DNA from: a bacterium
Lineage (GTDB): Bacteria > Pseudomonadota > Alphaproteobacteria > Rhizobiales > Xanthobacteraceae
Assembly (NCBI GenBank): GCA_029946075.1
Contig: JAQSDT010000705.1
Location: 1-16,933 of the forward strand
Reading direction: 5' to 3'
DNA: 16,933 nucleotides
This document shows, piece by piece, positions 8,081-14,623 of this stretch; position 1 is the first letter of the stretch; each line of letters opens with the position of its first letter. A model generated the notes under the pieces. The model was not told where the DNA came from, made no database searches, and was given only the letters and a program-made list of their open reading frames with translations. Both the position numbers and the translations under genes were made by a program.

Positions 8081-8169
8081 CGATCGCCGGACACGTGTCA
8101 TTCAATAAAAGTGGCTTTGATAGACGTTCTGCAATTCACTCGGTCCAACAAGGGAGGATACAAAAATGA
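8068..8169 (+). CDS. Possible 33-residue small ORF between livF and the binding-protein gene
   Basis: An ATG at 8068 with GGAGG at 8055-8059 (8-nt spacing) opens a 33-codon frame that starts inside the end of livF. Its TGA (8167-8169) overlaps the ATG of the binding-protein gene (8166) in an ATGA arrangement. The peptide begins MVDLTIAGHVSF and has no membrane segment or recognisable domain. The good ribosome-binding site and the stop-start overlap fit a coupling or leader peptide. It could equally be the stump of a deleted gene, or chance. No family recognised. Confidence 0.35.
   Translation: MVDLTIAGHVSFNKSGFDRRSAIHSVQQGRIQK
8072..8101 (+). promoter_or_regulatory. Possible internal promoter with palindrome before the binding-protein gene
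   Basis: TTGACC at 8072-8077 and TGTCAT at 8096-8101 with an 18-bp spacer resemble sigma-70 boxes (five and four of six matches). The perfect 10-bp palindrome GACACGTGTC at 8090-8099 overlaps the -10 box. A separate promoter would make sense because binding proteins are usually needed in excess over membrane components. It rests on pattern only. Confidence 0.27.
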
Positions 8170-9413
8170 GGTTACTTTCCATATCGGCCGGACTGGCGTT
8201 GACCCTGTTCAACGTCATGCCGGCAGTGGCGGCAGATCCGGTGCGCTTCGCGCTGTGCTACGACCTGAGCAAGGCCTACACGTTCGTCTCACCACAGATC
8301 GCCCAGGCCGCGCGCGACTATGCCGATCTTCTCAACTCAAAAGGCGGCCTTGAAGGCCATCCAATCGAACTGATCGTTCAGGACCATGGCAACGAGCCGC
8401 AACGCGGCATCGAATGCTACGAACGCCTGAAGCGCGAAGGCGTGATGGTGTTCGACATGTTGTCGACGCCGGTATCGCGCGCTGTCCTTCCGCGCATCAT
8501 GAAGGATGGCAACATCCTGATCCAGTCACTGGTCGGTCGTGGGGATGCGGTCGATGGCAATGTGTTCAAATGGGTATTTCCGATCGGACCGACCTACTGG
8601 GGCCAGGCCGCCAATGACATCGAATACATCAAGCAGAAGTCCGGCGGAAATCTGAAGGGCGTCAAGGTCGCGTTCTTCTATATCGATTATCCGTTCGGAC
8701 AGGAACCGATCGGTATTCTGAAGACGCTGGCGCAGAAGGAAGGTTTCGAGTTGCAGCTCGTGCCGTATCCGCTGCCGGGCAACGATCAGGCCTCGGCATG
8801 GACGCAGATCCGTCGTCTCAACCCGGATTGGATCGTGAGCTGGAGCCTGTCTAATATGCATGTGATCGCGTCGCGCGAGATGAAGCGCAATGGAATCCCG
8901 ATTGAAAAATACATCGCAGTTAATTGGCTCAACGAGGTCGACATCAAGAATATCGGGCCGGATGTCGCCAAGGGATTGAAACGCGGCACCAACGTCGCCG
9001 GTGGTTCAAATCAACCATTGGTTCAGCAGATTATCAAGGAGCTTTACGACAAGAACAAAGGAAATGGCGACCGCAAGTTTACCGAGGACGTCTACTACAA
9101 CACCGGTTTGGCGATCTACTCCATCGCATTCGAGGGCGTCCGCCTTGCGATCAAGAAGGATGGCTGGCCGTTGACGCCAGAGAAGATCAAGAATGGCCTT
9201 GAGAGTCTGAAGAATTACGATGCCAACGGCTTGATCGCACCTATTACAGTCACGGCGCAAGATCACGGCGGAGGCGGTAAGACACGCATTGAAATGTGGG
9301 ACGGAGGTAAATGGGTCCCGCAGACCGATTGGATCGCCGGCTTTCAGGACGACGTCTGGAGTGTCGTAAAAGAGCAATCAGCGGAATACGCCAAGTCTGA
9401 AACACAGAAATGA
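8166..9413 (+). CDS. Periplasmic substrate-binding protein of the Liv-type ABC transporter
   Basis: A 415-residue type-1 periplasmic binding protein (Peripla_BP_6/LivK-like), about the usual length. An N-terminal Sec signal peptide is clear: MRL, a hydrophobic core, then a cut after PAVAA (about residue 23). There is no lipobox Cys, so it should be a soluble periplasmic protein. The mature part begins with a conserved-looking strand (VRFALCYDLSKAY), has DYADLLNSKGGLEGHPIEL typical of the first lobe, and FFYIDYPFGQEP at the second-lobe strand. It captures the solute and delivers it to LivHM. The ATG at 8166 has GGGAGGA at 8152-8158. As last gene of the plus-strand operon it is followed by a hairpin starting 9 bp after the stop. 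Its ligand cannot be stated. The ligase in the operon argues for an organic acid rather than a branched-chain amino acid. Confidence 0.92.
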   Translation: MRLLSISAGLALTLFNVMPAVAADPVRFALCYDLSKAYTFVSPQIAQAARDYADLLNSKGGLEGHPIELIVQDHGNEPQRGIECYERLKREGVMVFDMLSTPVSRAVLPRIMKDGNILIQSLVGRGDAVDGNVFKWVFPIGPTYWGQAANDIEYIKQKSGGNLKGVKVAFFYIDYPFGQEPIGILKTLAQKEGFELQLVPYPLPGNDQASAWTQIRRLNPDWIVSWSLSNMHVIASREMKRNGIPIEKYIAVNWLNEVDIKNIGPDVAKGLKRGTNVAGGSNQPLVQQIIKELYDKNKGNGDRKFTEDVYYNTGLAIYSIAFEGVRLAIKKDGWPLTPEKIKNGLESLKNYDANGLIAPITVTAQDHGGGGKTRIEMWDGGKWVPQTDWIAGFQDDVWSVVKEQSAEYAKSETQK

Positions 9414-9421
9414 ATTGCCTC

Positions 9422-9457
9422 TGGCCGGCAAAGTCGATCTATCGACGTTGTCGGCCA
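9422..9457. terminator. Long hairpin after the binding-protein gene
   Basis: Arms at 9422-9438 and 9441-9457 pair over 17 positions with one G-U and one A-G mismatch; the innermost bases would form a 6-nt loop. It starts 9 bp after the TGA of the binding-protein gene. No T-run follows, so it may protect the 3' end of the mRNA or act with Rho rather than as a classical intrinsic terminator. Confidence 0.6.
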
Positions 9458-9532
9458 AGTTGGCGCTAATTCCCTTGCGTTGCCGTCCGGCCGCGGCAGA
9501 TATCTAGTCTAGCGTACATGCGCTGGTGGGTA

Positions 9533-9576
9533 TGACGTGCCCCGTCGAATTAGGCCGGTTTGACGGGGGCACGTCA
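9533..9576. terminator. Strong hairpin between convergent operons
   Basis: Left arm TGACGTGCCCCGTC (9533-9546) pairs with GACGGGGGCACGTCA (9562-9576): 14 pairs with one bulged G, and 3 more possible pairs reaching into the loop. It lies 13 bp beyond the stop of the minus-strand NMO gene and about 120 bp beyond the plus-strand operon, where a two-way transcription stop would be expected. No T-tract is seen on either side. Confidence 0.6.
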
Positions 9577-9589
9577 GTGTTCGCCGGAC

Positions 9590-10726
9590 CTACTCCTGCA
9601 GCGTGCCCGAAAGCCGTTCCACAGCTTCTACATAGTCCTTCATGAAATCGGCGACGACCGATCGTGTCGACTGCTCGGTATTCATGAGGCCTACCGCTTG
9701 GCCCACGAAGTATGCGGCAAGCTCCTTTGCACCCTCATGACCACGCTCTGCCAGTTTATCGACCTTGGCCATGGGCGGCCGGCTGAGCAGCCCCTGAAGC
9801 GGCATCGCAAGGGGATCAGGCGCGTCTTTGGCGCCCCAGGCATCGGACCATGCCGATTGCAACTGTCGCGTCGGCTTGCCCGTGCGGCTTCGGGAACGGA
9901 CCGTGCTGCGCGACGTTGCCTTCAGCATCTTCTGCTTGACCGTGGGCGTCGTTTCGGCCTCGATGGTCGTCAGCCAAACCGACCCACACCAGACGCCCGC
10001 CGCACCCATCGCCATGCATGCGGCCATCTGCCGGCCCGTCGCTATGCCGCCCGCAGCCAAGACATCGATGTTCTTGTAAGGCTCGACGGCTTGCAGGACC
10101 TCCGGGATGAGCACCATCGTCGAAACCTCGCCGCAATGGCCGCCCGCCTCGGTGCCGGCAGCGACAAGTATGTCGACCCCCGCCTCGGCGTGCTTGATGG
10201 CGTGCTCCTTGGCTCCGGTCAGTGCGCCCACGAGGATACCCTTCGACCGCGCCCGCTCCATGATCGACTTCGGTGGCACACCAAGAGCATTGACGAAAAG
10301 CTTGATGGGGTGCTGGAAGGCCACGTCGAGAAGCCTTGCGGCCCCCGCCTCGCGCATACTGTCGGAGGTGCGCTTGTCGTATTCACCGCTCCAGAGATCG
10401 GACGAATCAATGCCGTGGCGCTCGAGGAGATTGTTAACGAATTTTCGATGTCCGTCTGGAATCCGCGACTGCAGCTCAGCCTCCGCAAGCTGGCCCTGCT
10501 TGTCATCCATTTTGTTTGGAATCAGCAGGTCGATCCCGTACGGCCGGCCATTGACACGCGAGTCGATCCAACTCAGTTCGACTTTCAAGCTCTCCGGCGT
10601 GTGTCCGACAGCGCCGAGAACACCAAAACCGCCTGCGTTCGTCACCTCTACCACGACATCGCGACAGTGAGTAAACGCAAACAAGGGGAACTCGATGCCT
10701 AGCTTCCTGCAAAATGCCGTCTTCAT
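9590..10726 (-). CDS. Nitronate monooxygenase-like FMN oxidoreductase
   Basis: A 378-residue TIM-barrel flavoprotein of the nitronate monooxygenase / 2-nitropropane dioxygenase family. The FMN-phosphate and active-site segment GTEAGGHCGE is at 191-200 with the conserved His197. AAGGIATGRQ at 225-233 and MGAAGVWCGS at 240-249 form the usual C-terminal phosphate-binding loops. The N-terminal TNAGGFGVLGA at 29-39 is also typical. Length is complete. The start is ATG at 10724-10726. The segment SRTGKPTRQL (280-289) is of a kind I recall from actinobacterial and proteobacterial catabolic-cluster members. Many proteins with this annotation act on substrates other than nitronates, so the reaction here is open; an acyl-CoA or enone substrate is possible. 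It is the third gene of the minus-strand P450-Rieske-NMO series, 118 bp after the Rieske gene. A 380-codon plus-strand frame over it is a shadow. Confidence 0.9.
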   Translation of the reverse strand: MKTAFCRKLGIEFPLFAFTHCRDVVVEVTNAGGFGVLGAVGHTPESLKVELSWIDSRVNGRPYGIDLLIPNKMDDKQGQLAEAELQSRIPDGHRKFVNNLLERHGIDSSDLWSGEYDKRTSDSMREAGAARLLDVAFQHPIKLFVNALGVPPKSIMERARSKGILVGALTGAKEHAIKHAEAGVDILVAAGTEAGGHCGEVSTMVLIPEVLQAVEPYKNIDVLAAGGIATGRQMAACMAMGAAGVWCGSVWLTTIEAETTPTVKQKMLKATSRSTVRSRSRTGKPTRQLQSAWSDAWGAKDAPDPLAMPLQGLLSRPPMAKVDKLAERGHEGAKELAAYFVGQAVGLMNTEQSTRSVVADFMKDYVEAVERLSGTLQE

Positions 10727-10788
10727 GGCTGCTTTCCCCGTTCTTGCCCGTGCAGGGCCGTCTCTGAATTCGTAGGGTCCTGCGAGTG

Positions 10789-10816
10789 TCGCACGATTGG
10801 ACCGGAACTCGTGCGA
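10789..10816. repeat. Perfect inverted repeat between the Rieske and NMO genes
   Basis: TCGCACGA (10789-10796) and TCGTGCGA (10809-10816) are exact inverted copies with a 12-bp spacer, 20 bp centre to centre. The site lies in the 118-bp gap, 63 bp upstream of the NMO start on the minus strand. The two-turn spacing fits a dimeric regulator site. A short stem-loop that attenuates or processes the transcript between the genes is the alternative. Confidence 0.45.
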
Positions 10817-10844
10817 TCGTCATAGCGTGATGGCTGCCAACCGA

Positions 10845-11990
10845 TCAGCTCACGCCCAAAGCCGTTTTGACGGATTTGTGAAAGTGCTGCAATGCCGGCT
10901 CATTGTGACCAAAATGGATCGCCTCTTGAGCCGGCGAATGGAATCCCCTCTGGATCCCCTCTGCCATTGGGAAATCCTCGTCCTCAACCGTCGCCATCAG
11001 TAGATTGAAATTCTTGTTCCAATATTTTCTCGCTTTTTCCGTATTCGCAGGCTCGGGCGTGTAGAAGGACACGCGCATCGTCGATTTATTGACCCCGTCG
11101 CCCGAAGGGTAGACGTGCCAGGTCTCGAGGTGGTCACCCTGTATGATGAAGGCGGTATTGGGAAACAGAACGCAGATCACGGCGGTCAATGGGATAATGT
11201 TCCACTGGTCTTGCGGAGTAGCGCAGAGCTGCTCGATGGTGCGTCGCGCCGCGATCATCCGCAAATTGCGGCCGAATGCATCGAACGTTGCCAGGTTGGA
11301 GTGCAGAATCGGGTAGATCGTCTTCGGATACAGGAATTGCAGATGATAGGTTTCAAGGAAGGTATCGATGACCAATTTCCAGTTCATTTGCCGTCGCAGA
11401 ATGCGCGTTTCATAGTGGTGGTAGCCCTCAAGCTTGTATTCGGCGAGATCGCGCTCAAGGCCGCCAAGCAGCGGGGCGATCTCGAACGTTGGGCCCGGAG
11501 TCGGCGACACCCAGATCATGCCGTACTTCTCGACGATCGGTAGGGGGCGCAAGCCGACCTTGTCCTTCTCTAACCCGGCAAAGGAGCGTTCGTCCGGGCG
11601 CCCCCGCAATTTCCCATCAGCGTCATAGGTCCAGGCGTGAAAGGGACAGGTGAAGAGCTTTGCGCTACCGCATCCTTCTGCGACACGCGCACCTCGATGG
11701 CGGCAAACATTCAGAAAGGCTCCGAGCGAGCCATCCGGGCGCCGTACGAGCAGGATTGGTACGCCCGTGAGATCATGAATCATGAAGTCGCCGGGCTTAG
11801 GCACGAGACAGCTCAGACCGATACTAATGGGACCCTTGCGGAAGAACTGCTCTTTCTCCGCGGCGGCTTGCCTGGGGCAGACATAGTCGTTGACATTATT
11901 GGCATAAATGTCATTGGCCATTGCCGTCGTTTTCTCGTCGAGATAGCAGAGCAATCGTCGCCCCTGCGCGACCTGATCCTCGTGTTTCAT
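10845..11990 (-). CDS. Rieske non-heme iron ring-hydroxylating oxygenase, alpha subunit (variant iron site)
   Basis: A 381-residue Rieske oxygenase large subunit. These enzymes use electrons from a reductase/ferredoxin to activate O2 for hydroxylation or demethylation of aromatic or cyclic compounds. The [2Fe-2S] ligands are Cys96, His98, Cys115 and His118 (CRH and CPFH). The catalytic domain has NWKLVIDTFLETYH at 203-216, with His216 and bridging Glu213, and Asp339 in EDF as the carboxylate. The second iron His is expected at 221 (H-x4-H) but the codon there is TAT, Tyr221, one base from His. His230 is the nearest other His. The start is ATG at 11990, where a 13-bp tandem duplication leaves GAGG directly against the ATG; an internal start at Met24 (11921) is possible. 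It lies 90 bp after the P450 gene. No reductase, ferredoxin or beta subunit is in the window. Confidence 0.9.
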   Translation of the reverse strand: MKHEDQVAQGRRLLCYLDEKTTAMANDIYANNVNDYVCPRQAAAEKEQFFRKGPISIGLSCLVPKPGDFMIHDLTGVPILLVRRPDGSLGAFLNVCRHRGARVAEGCGSAKLFTCPFHAWTYDADGKLRGRPDERSFAGLEKDKVGLRPLPIVEKYGMIWVSPTPGPTFEIAPLLGGLERDLAEYKLEGYHHYETRILRRQMNWKLVIDTFLETYHLQFLYPKTIYPILHSNLATFDAFGRNLRMIAARRTIEQLCATPQDQWNIIPLTAVICVLFPNTAFIIQGDHLETWHVYPSGDGVNKSTMRVSFYTPEPANTEKARKYWNKNFNLLMATVEDEDFPMAEGIQRGFHSPAQEAIHFGHNEPALQHFHKSVKTALGVS

Positions 11991-12003
11991 CCTCGTGTTT
12001 CAT
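11978..12003. repeat. 13-bp tandem duplication at the Rieske gene start
   Basis: CCTCGTGTTTCAT occurs twice in direct succession (11978-11990 and 11991-12003). On the minus strand each copy ends the leader with an ATG, so two start codons lie 13 bp apart in different frames. The outer ATG (12003) opens a 30-codon frame that ends at 11911, inside the true gene. The duplication moves the coding ATG away from whatever ribosome-binding site the ancestral gene used. Confidence 0.9.
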
Positions 12004-12080
12004 AGTCGGCGTCTTTTGGGCGTGGCTGGCACCTGCGATCGGATCACGGGCCTATCACTCCATTTGGGTAGACGTGCCCG

Positions 12081-13268
12081 TCATGCGAGGATTAATGGGA
12101 GTTTGCGAGGCCCCCTGACTGCACCTTCGGACCATCTGACAGCTTTGGGATCGTCCAGACGAAACTCAGGAATGCGCTTCAGGAACTCCTCGACCGCAAC
12201 GGTGAGCTCCATGCGCGCGAGGTTCGAACCGACACAACGATGTATTCCGAGGCCGAAGGCCGCATGGCGGTTCTCCTTGCGGTCGATAATGACCTTGTCG
12301 GCGTCCGGGAACATGGCGGGATCACGATTGGCAGCCGGGAAGGAGAGCAGCACCATTTGCCCCTTCTCGTAGGGGCAGCCCTTTACGACCGTATCCTTGG
12401 CGACGAGCCTTGCCATGGTCACCGGAGAATAAGCCCGCAGGAATTCCTCAATGGCCGTCGGCATCAGCGCGGGCTCGGCAACCAGACGCCGCCGATCATC
12501 GGGCGTTCTGGCCAAATGCCATAGGCAAGCTCCGATCCCGCTCCACGTCGTGTCGATACCGGCAATGAGCAGCAGTCGGAGGGTGCCGAGGATGTGGTTA
12601 TCCGTCAAAGGCGCGTCATCGATCCGAGCGGCGACCAGATAGCTGATGAGGTCATCGGTCGGCGACTTGCGACGCCGCTCCACCTGATCCAACAGGTAGG
12701 CAGTCATCTCCGCAAGAGTACGCACCATCGCGGCATCGTCCAAGATGGCTTCCTCGACGAGCCCATGCACCCATCCGCGGAACATTTCCCCATCGCTTGC
12801 CGGCAAGCCAAGCATCTGGGCAATCACACGCACCGGAATGTGCTGGGCATAATCCAACGCTGCGTCGCATCGCTCATCGCCGACGAACCGATCGATGAGC
12901 TCATTGCAGATCAGGCGCGTTTTCGGGATTAGCTTGTTGATAGCTTGCGGCGTAAATGGCGGCAGCAGGATCATGCGGGCGGCACGATGATGCGGCGGAT
13001 CAGACGTGATCGGCGGCGCCGGCGATTTCACGGGAGGCGGTGTCTCCCGCACCTGAACCCGCCGCGACGAGAAATGCTCGATATCATACGCAATCTGTCG
13101 GATATCTTCGTAACGCGTGGGGAAGTACACTCCTTGGAATCGAGTTGTATGAGCAACCGGGCAGGATTGACGCAGTTCGTCCCAGATCGCGAACGGGTCT
13201 TCGATCCATCGTGGGTCAAGATGGTCGAAGTCGGTTGCCCAATTAGCGACAGGCTGCCGGCGGCTCAT
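12081..13268 (-). CDS. Cytochrome P450
   Basis: A 395-residue soluble bacterial class I-type cytochrome P450, full length, with no membrane anchor. It would hydroxylate or epoxidise a small hydrophobic molecule using electrons from a ferredoxin and ferredoxin reductase. The I-helix oxygen-binding motif AGIDTT is at 236-241, the ExxR pair is Glu275/Arg278, and the heme-binding loop FGLGIHRCVG at 338-347 places the axial thiolate at Cys345. SDPPHHRAAR at 89-98 is the C-helix heme-propionate region. The ATG at 13268 has AGAGGA about 8 bp upstream. It is probably the first gene of the minus-strand oxidative cluster, with an 18-bp dyad about 95 bp upstream that could be an operator. No redox partner gene is adjacent. 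The CYP family cannot be assigned by eye, though terpenoid or aliphatic/cyclic substrates are plausible. Confidence 0.95.
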   Translation of the reverse strand: MSRRQPVANWATDFDHLDPRWIEDPFAIWDELRQSCPVAHTTRFQGVYFPTRYEDIRQIAYDIEHFSSRRVQVRETPPPVKSPAPPITSDPPHHRAARMILLPPFTPQAINKLIPKTRLICNELIDRFVGDERCDAALDYAQHIPVRVIAQMLGLPASDGEMFRGWVHGLVEEAILDDAAMVRTLAEMTAYLLDQVERRRKSPTDDLISYLVAARIDDAPLTDNHILGTLRLLLIAGIDTTWSGIGACLWHLARTPDDRRRLVAEPALMPTAIEEFLRAYSPVTMARLVAKDTVVKGCPYEKGQMVLLSFPAANRDPAMFPDADKVIIDRKENRHAAFGLGIHRCVGSNLARMELTVAVEEFLKRIPEFRLDDPKAVRWSEGAVRGPRKLPLILA

Positions 13269-13566
13269 GTACGGATCCTCTTCCTATCGAACACCGAGCG
13301 GCCAGGTTCGGCCTGCGCAATACTCGTCCGCAAGACCGTTCCATCTCGTATCGAACGCAGCTGTTCAGCTGTAGCTGAACCTATCCACACCGCACCGCGT
13401 CATACCAAACCGGTCGGCTTGCCTGCCAAAGGAATTCTAACGTTTGTTCGAAACATTATCCAGCTTGCCGGGCCGAACGTCAAGAAGGGACGTGGTTTCA
13501 ATTTACTCATGTCCAGCCGTGCGGGATAGCGCAGCGATCGCAAGGCGGAGTAGCCGGCACACCCCA
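13269..13566. other. Non-coding stretch upstream of the P450 gene, ending at the SDR break
   Basis: No convincing gene is seen in this 298-bp stretch. It should hold the promoter of the minus-strand oxygenase genes. It contains the P450 ribosome-binding site (near 13276-13283) and the dyad at 13363-13380. AACGTTTGTT at 13439-13448 also occurs at 2512-2521, next to the livG palindrome. Right of about 13567 the sequence becomes coding for an SDR fragment, so a recombination junction probably lies near 13560. Confidence 0.5.
13363..13380. promoter_or_regulatory. 18-bp dyad upstream of the P450 gene, possible operator
   Basis: GTTCAGCT (13363-13370) and AGCTGAAC (13373-13380) are perfect 8-bp inverted arms separated by GT. 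The site is centred about 103 bp upstream of the P450 start on the minus strand. This size and symmetry is typical of sites for TetR-, MarR- or GntR-type dimers. No regulator gene is in the window to pair with it. Confidence 0.45.
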
Positions 13567-13905
13567 ATCGCTGTATCCCGGATGGGCCATGTCGGAGCCA
13601 CCAATCGCACCGTCTACTGTATGACCAAACACACCGTAGAAGGCCTGACCAAGGCCATGGCGATCGAGCTTGCGCCACATCGGATCAGGGGCAACAGCGT
13701 TGGCCCTACGCTTGTTGAAACGCCGCTTGCCCGCCGCATCGTGGATACGCCAGAGAAGCGCGCCTATTTCGAATCCCGCATCCCGCTCGGTACCTTGGCC
13801 AGCATCGAGGATATCATGGCGGCGACGGTCTATCTCGCATCGCCAGCAGCGGCCATGGTGACGGGCGCGCATCTTCTGGTCGACGGCGGCTGGACCGCGC
13901 AGTAG
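13567..13905 (+). pseudogene. Short-chain dehydrogenase/reductase remnant lacking its N-terminal half
   Basis: About 110 codons match the C-terminal half of a classical SDR. They include the catalytic Ser (codon at 13576) in SRMGHVGA, Tyr at 13615 and Lys 4 residues later (YCMTK), and a VEGLTKAMAIELAPHRIRGNS-like stretch. ASPAAAMVTGAHLLVDGG sits near the end, and the stop is TAG at 13903-13905. A normal SDR has about 250 residues. The first 130 or so, with the TGxxxGIG NAD(P)-binding loop and the conserved NAG, are absent. The open frame extends left to a TTG at 13444, but that part does not read as SDR. With no cofactor site it should be inactive: a deletion or recombination scar. It faces the second livF gene tail to tail with 13 bp between. 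Confidence 0.85.
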
Positions 13906-13918
13906 TCCGACGGGCGCG

Positions 13919-14623
13919 CTAGTTCATATAGTGCCGGAACACGTCTGCATCGTTGCGAAGGTCAGCTGCCGGTGCGTGGTGAACGATGGCGCCGTTCTTG
14001 AGCACATAGGCACGGTCGGCGATTTGCAGCGCGCTTGTCTTCTGCTCGACCATCAGAACCGCCATACCAGTTCTCGCGAGCTCGCCGAGAGCCGCAAGAA
14101 TGCGCTGCAATGCTTGCGGCGCGAGTCCTAGCGATGGCTCGTCGAGCATCAGCAGCTTTGGTGCCATCATCAATCCCCGCGACACCGCCAGCATCTGCTG
14201 CTCACCGCCGGAGAGGGACCCGCCGAGAATCTGGCGCCTCGTCTTGAGGACGGGAAAACGCTCATACTCCGCTTCCATGCGGCGCGCGATCTCGTCCCGG
14301 CCAAGCCCTGATAGATGCTCGGCCCCGATCGCGAGGTTCTCCTCCACTGTCAAAGTCGGAATGATCTGCCGTCCTTGGGGCACATGAACGAGACCGGAGC
14401 GCGCCAGTTCGTGCGCCTTGGCGCCTTGACTTGTCTTGCCATCGAATTTGATGCTGCCGCCGCGCACCTCGACCAGTCCTGAAATGGTGCGCAGCAACGT
14501 CGTCTTGCCCGCACCGTTGGCACCGAGCACGACCACCAGCTCGCCCGGCGTGACGGTCAGGTCGATGTCGCGCAGGATATCGATGCTTCCTATGCCGGAA
14601 GAGACCTTTTCGAGCCGGATCAT
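13919..14623 (-). CDS. livF: Liv-type ABC transporter ATP-binding protein (LivF), second system
   Basis: A 234-residue LivF-class ATPase, the normal minimal length. Walker A GANGAGKTT is at 34-42, signature LSGGEQQ at 137-143, Walker B LLMLDEPSLGLAP at 157-169, and Gln194 (VEQK) at the switch position as usual for LivF. It is the last gene of the second transporter operon; its ATG overlaps the stop of the livM-livG fusion in an ATGA arrangement (14620-14623), indicating coupled translation. It is clearly diverged from the livF at 7274-8080: shorter, without the basic tail and with different flanking residues. So this is a separate transporter, not a recent duplication. Confidence 0.94.
   Translation of the reverse strand: MIRLEKVSSGIGSIDILRDIDLTVTPGELVVVLGANGAGKTTLLRTISGLVEVRGGSIKFDGKTSQGAKAHELARSGLVHVPQGRQIIPTLTVEENLAIGAEHLSGLGRDEIARRMEAEYERFPVLKTRRQILGGSLSGGEQQMLAVSRGLMMAPKLLMLDEPSLGLAPQALQRILAALGELARTGMAVLMVEQKTSALQIADRAYVLKNGAIVHHAPAADLRNDADVFRHYMN

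Noticed and set aside
9560..10702. 380-codon plus-strand open frame opposite the NMO gene
   Set aside because: The minus strand has clear flavoprotein motifs and a sensible start; the plus-strand translation is rich in Arg/His/Leu without any domain, typical of an antisense shadow in GC-rich DNA.
12003..12003. Outer ATG as start of the Rieske gene
   Set aside because: It is out of frame with the Rieske sequence because of the 13-bp duplication, and its frame stops at 11911.
12945..13529. 194-codon plus-strand open frame over the P450 5' end and the upstream gap
   Set aside because: It mostly runs antisense to the P450 coding region. The tail in the gap has no domain, and it does not supply the missing SDR N-terminal half.
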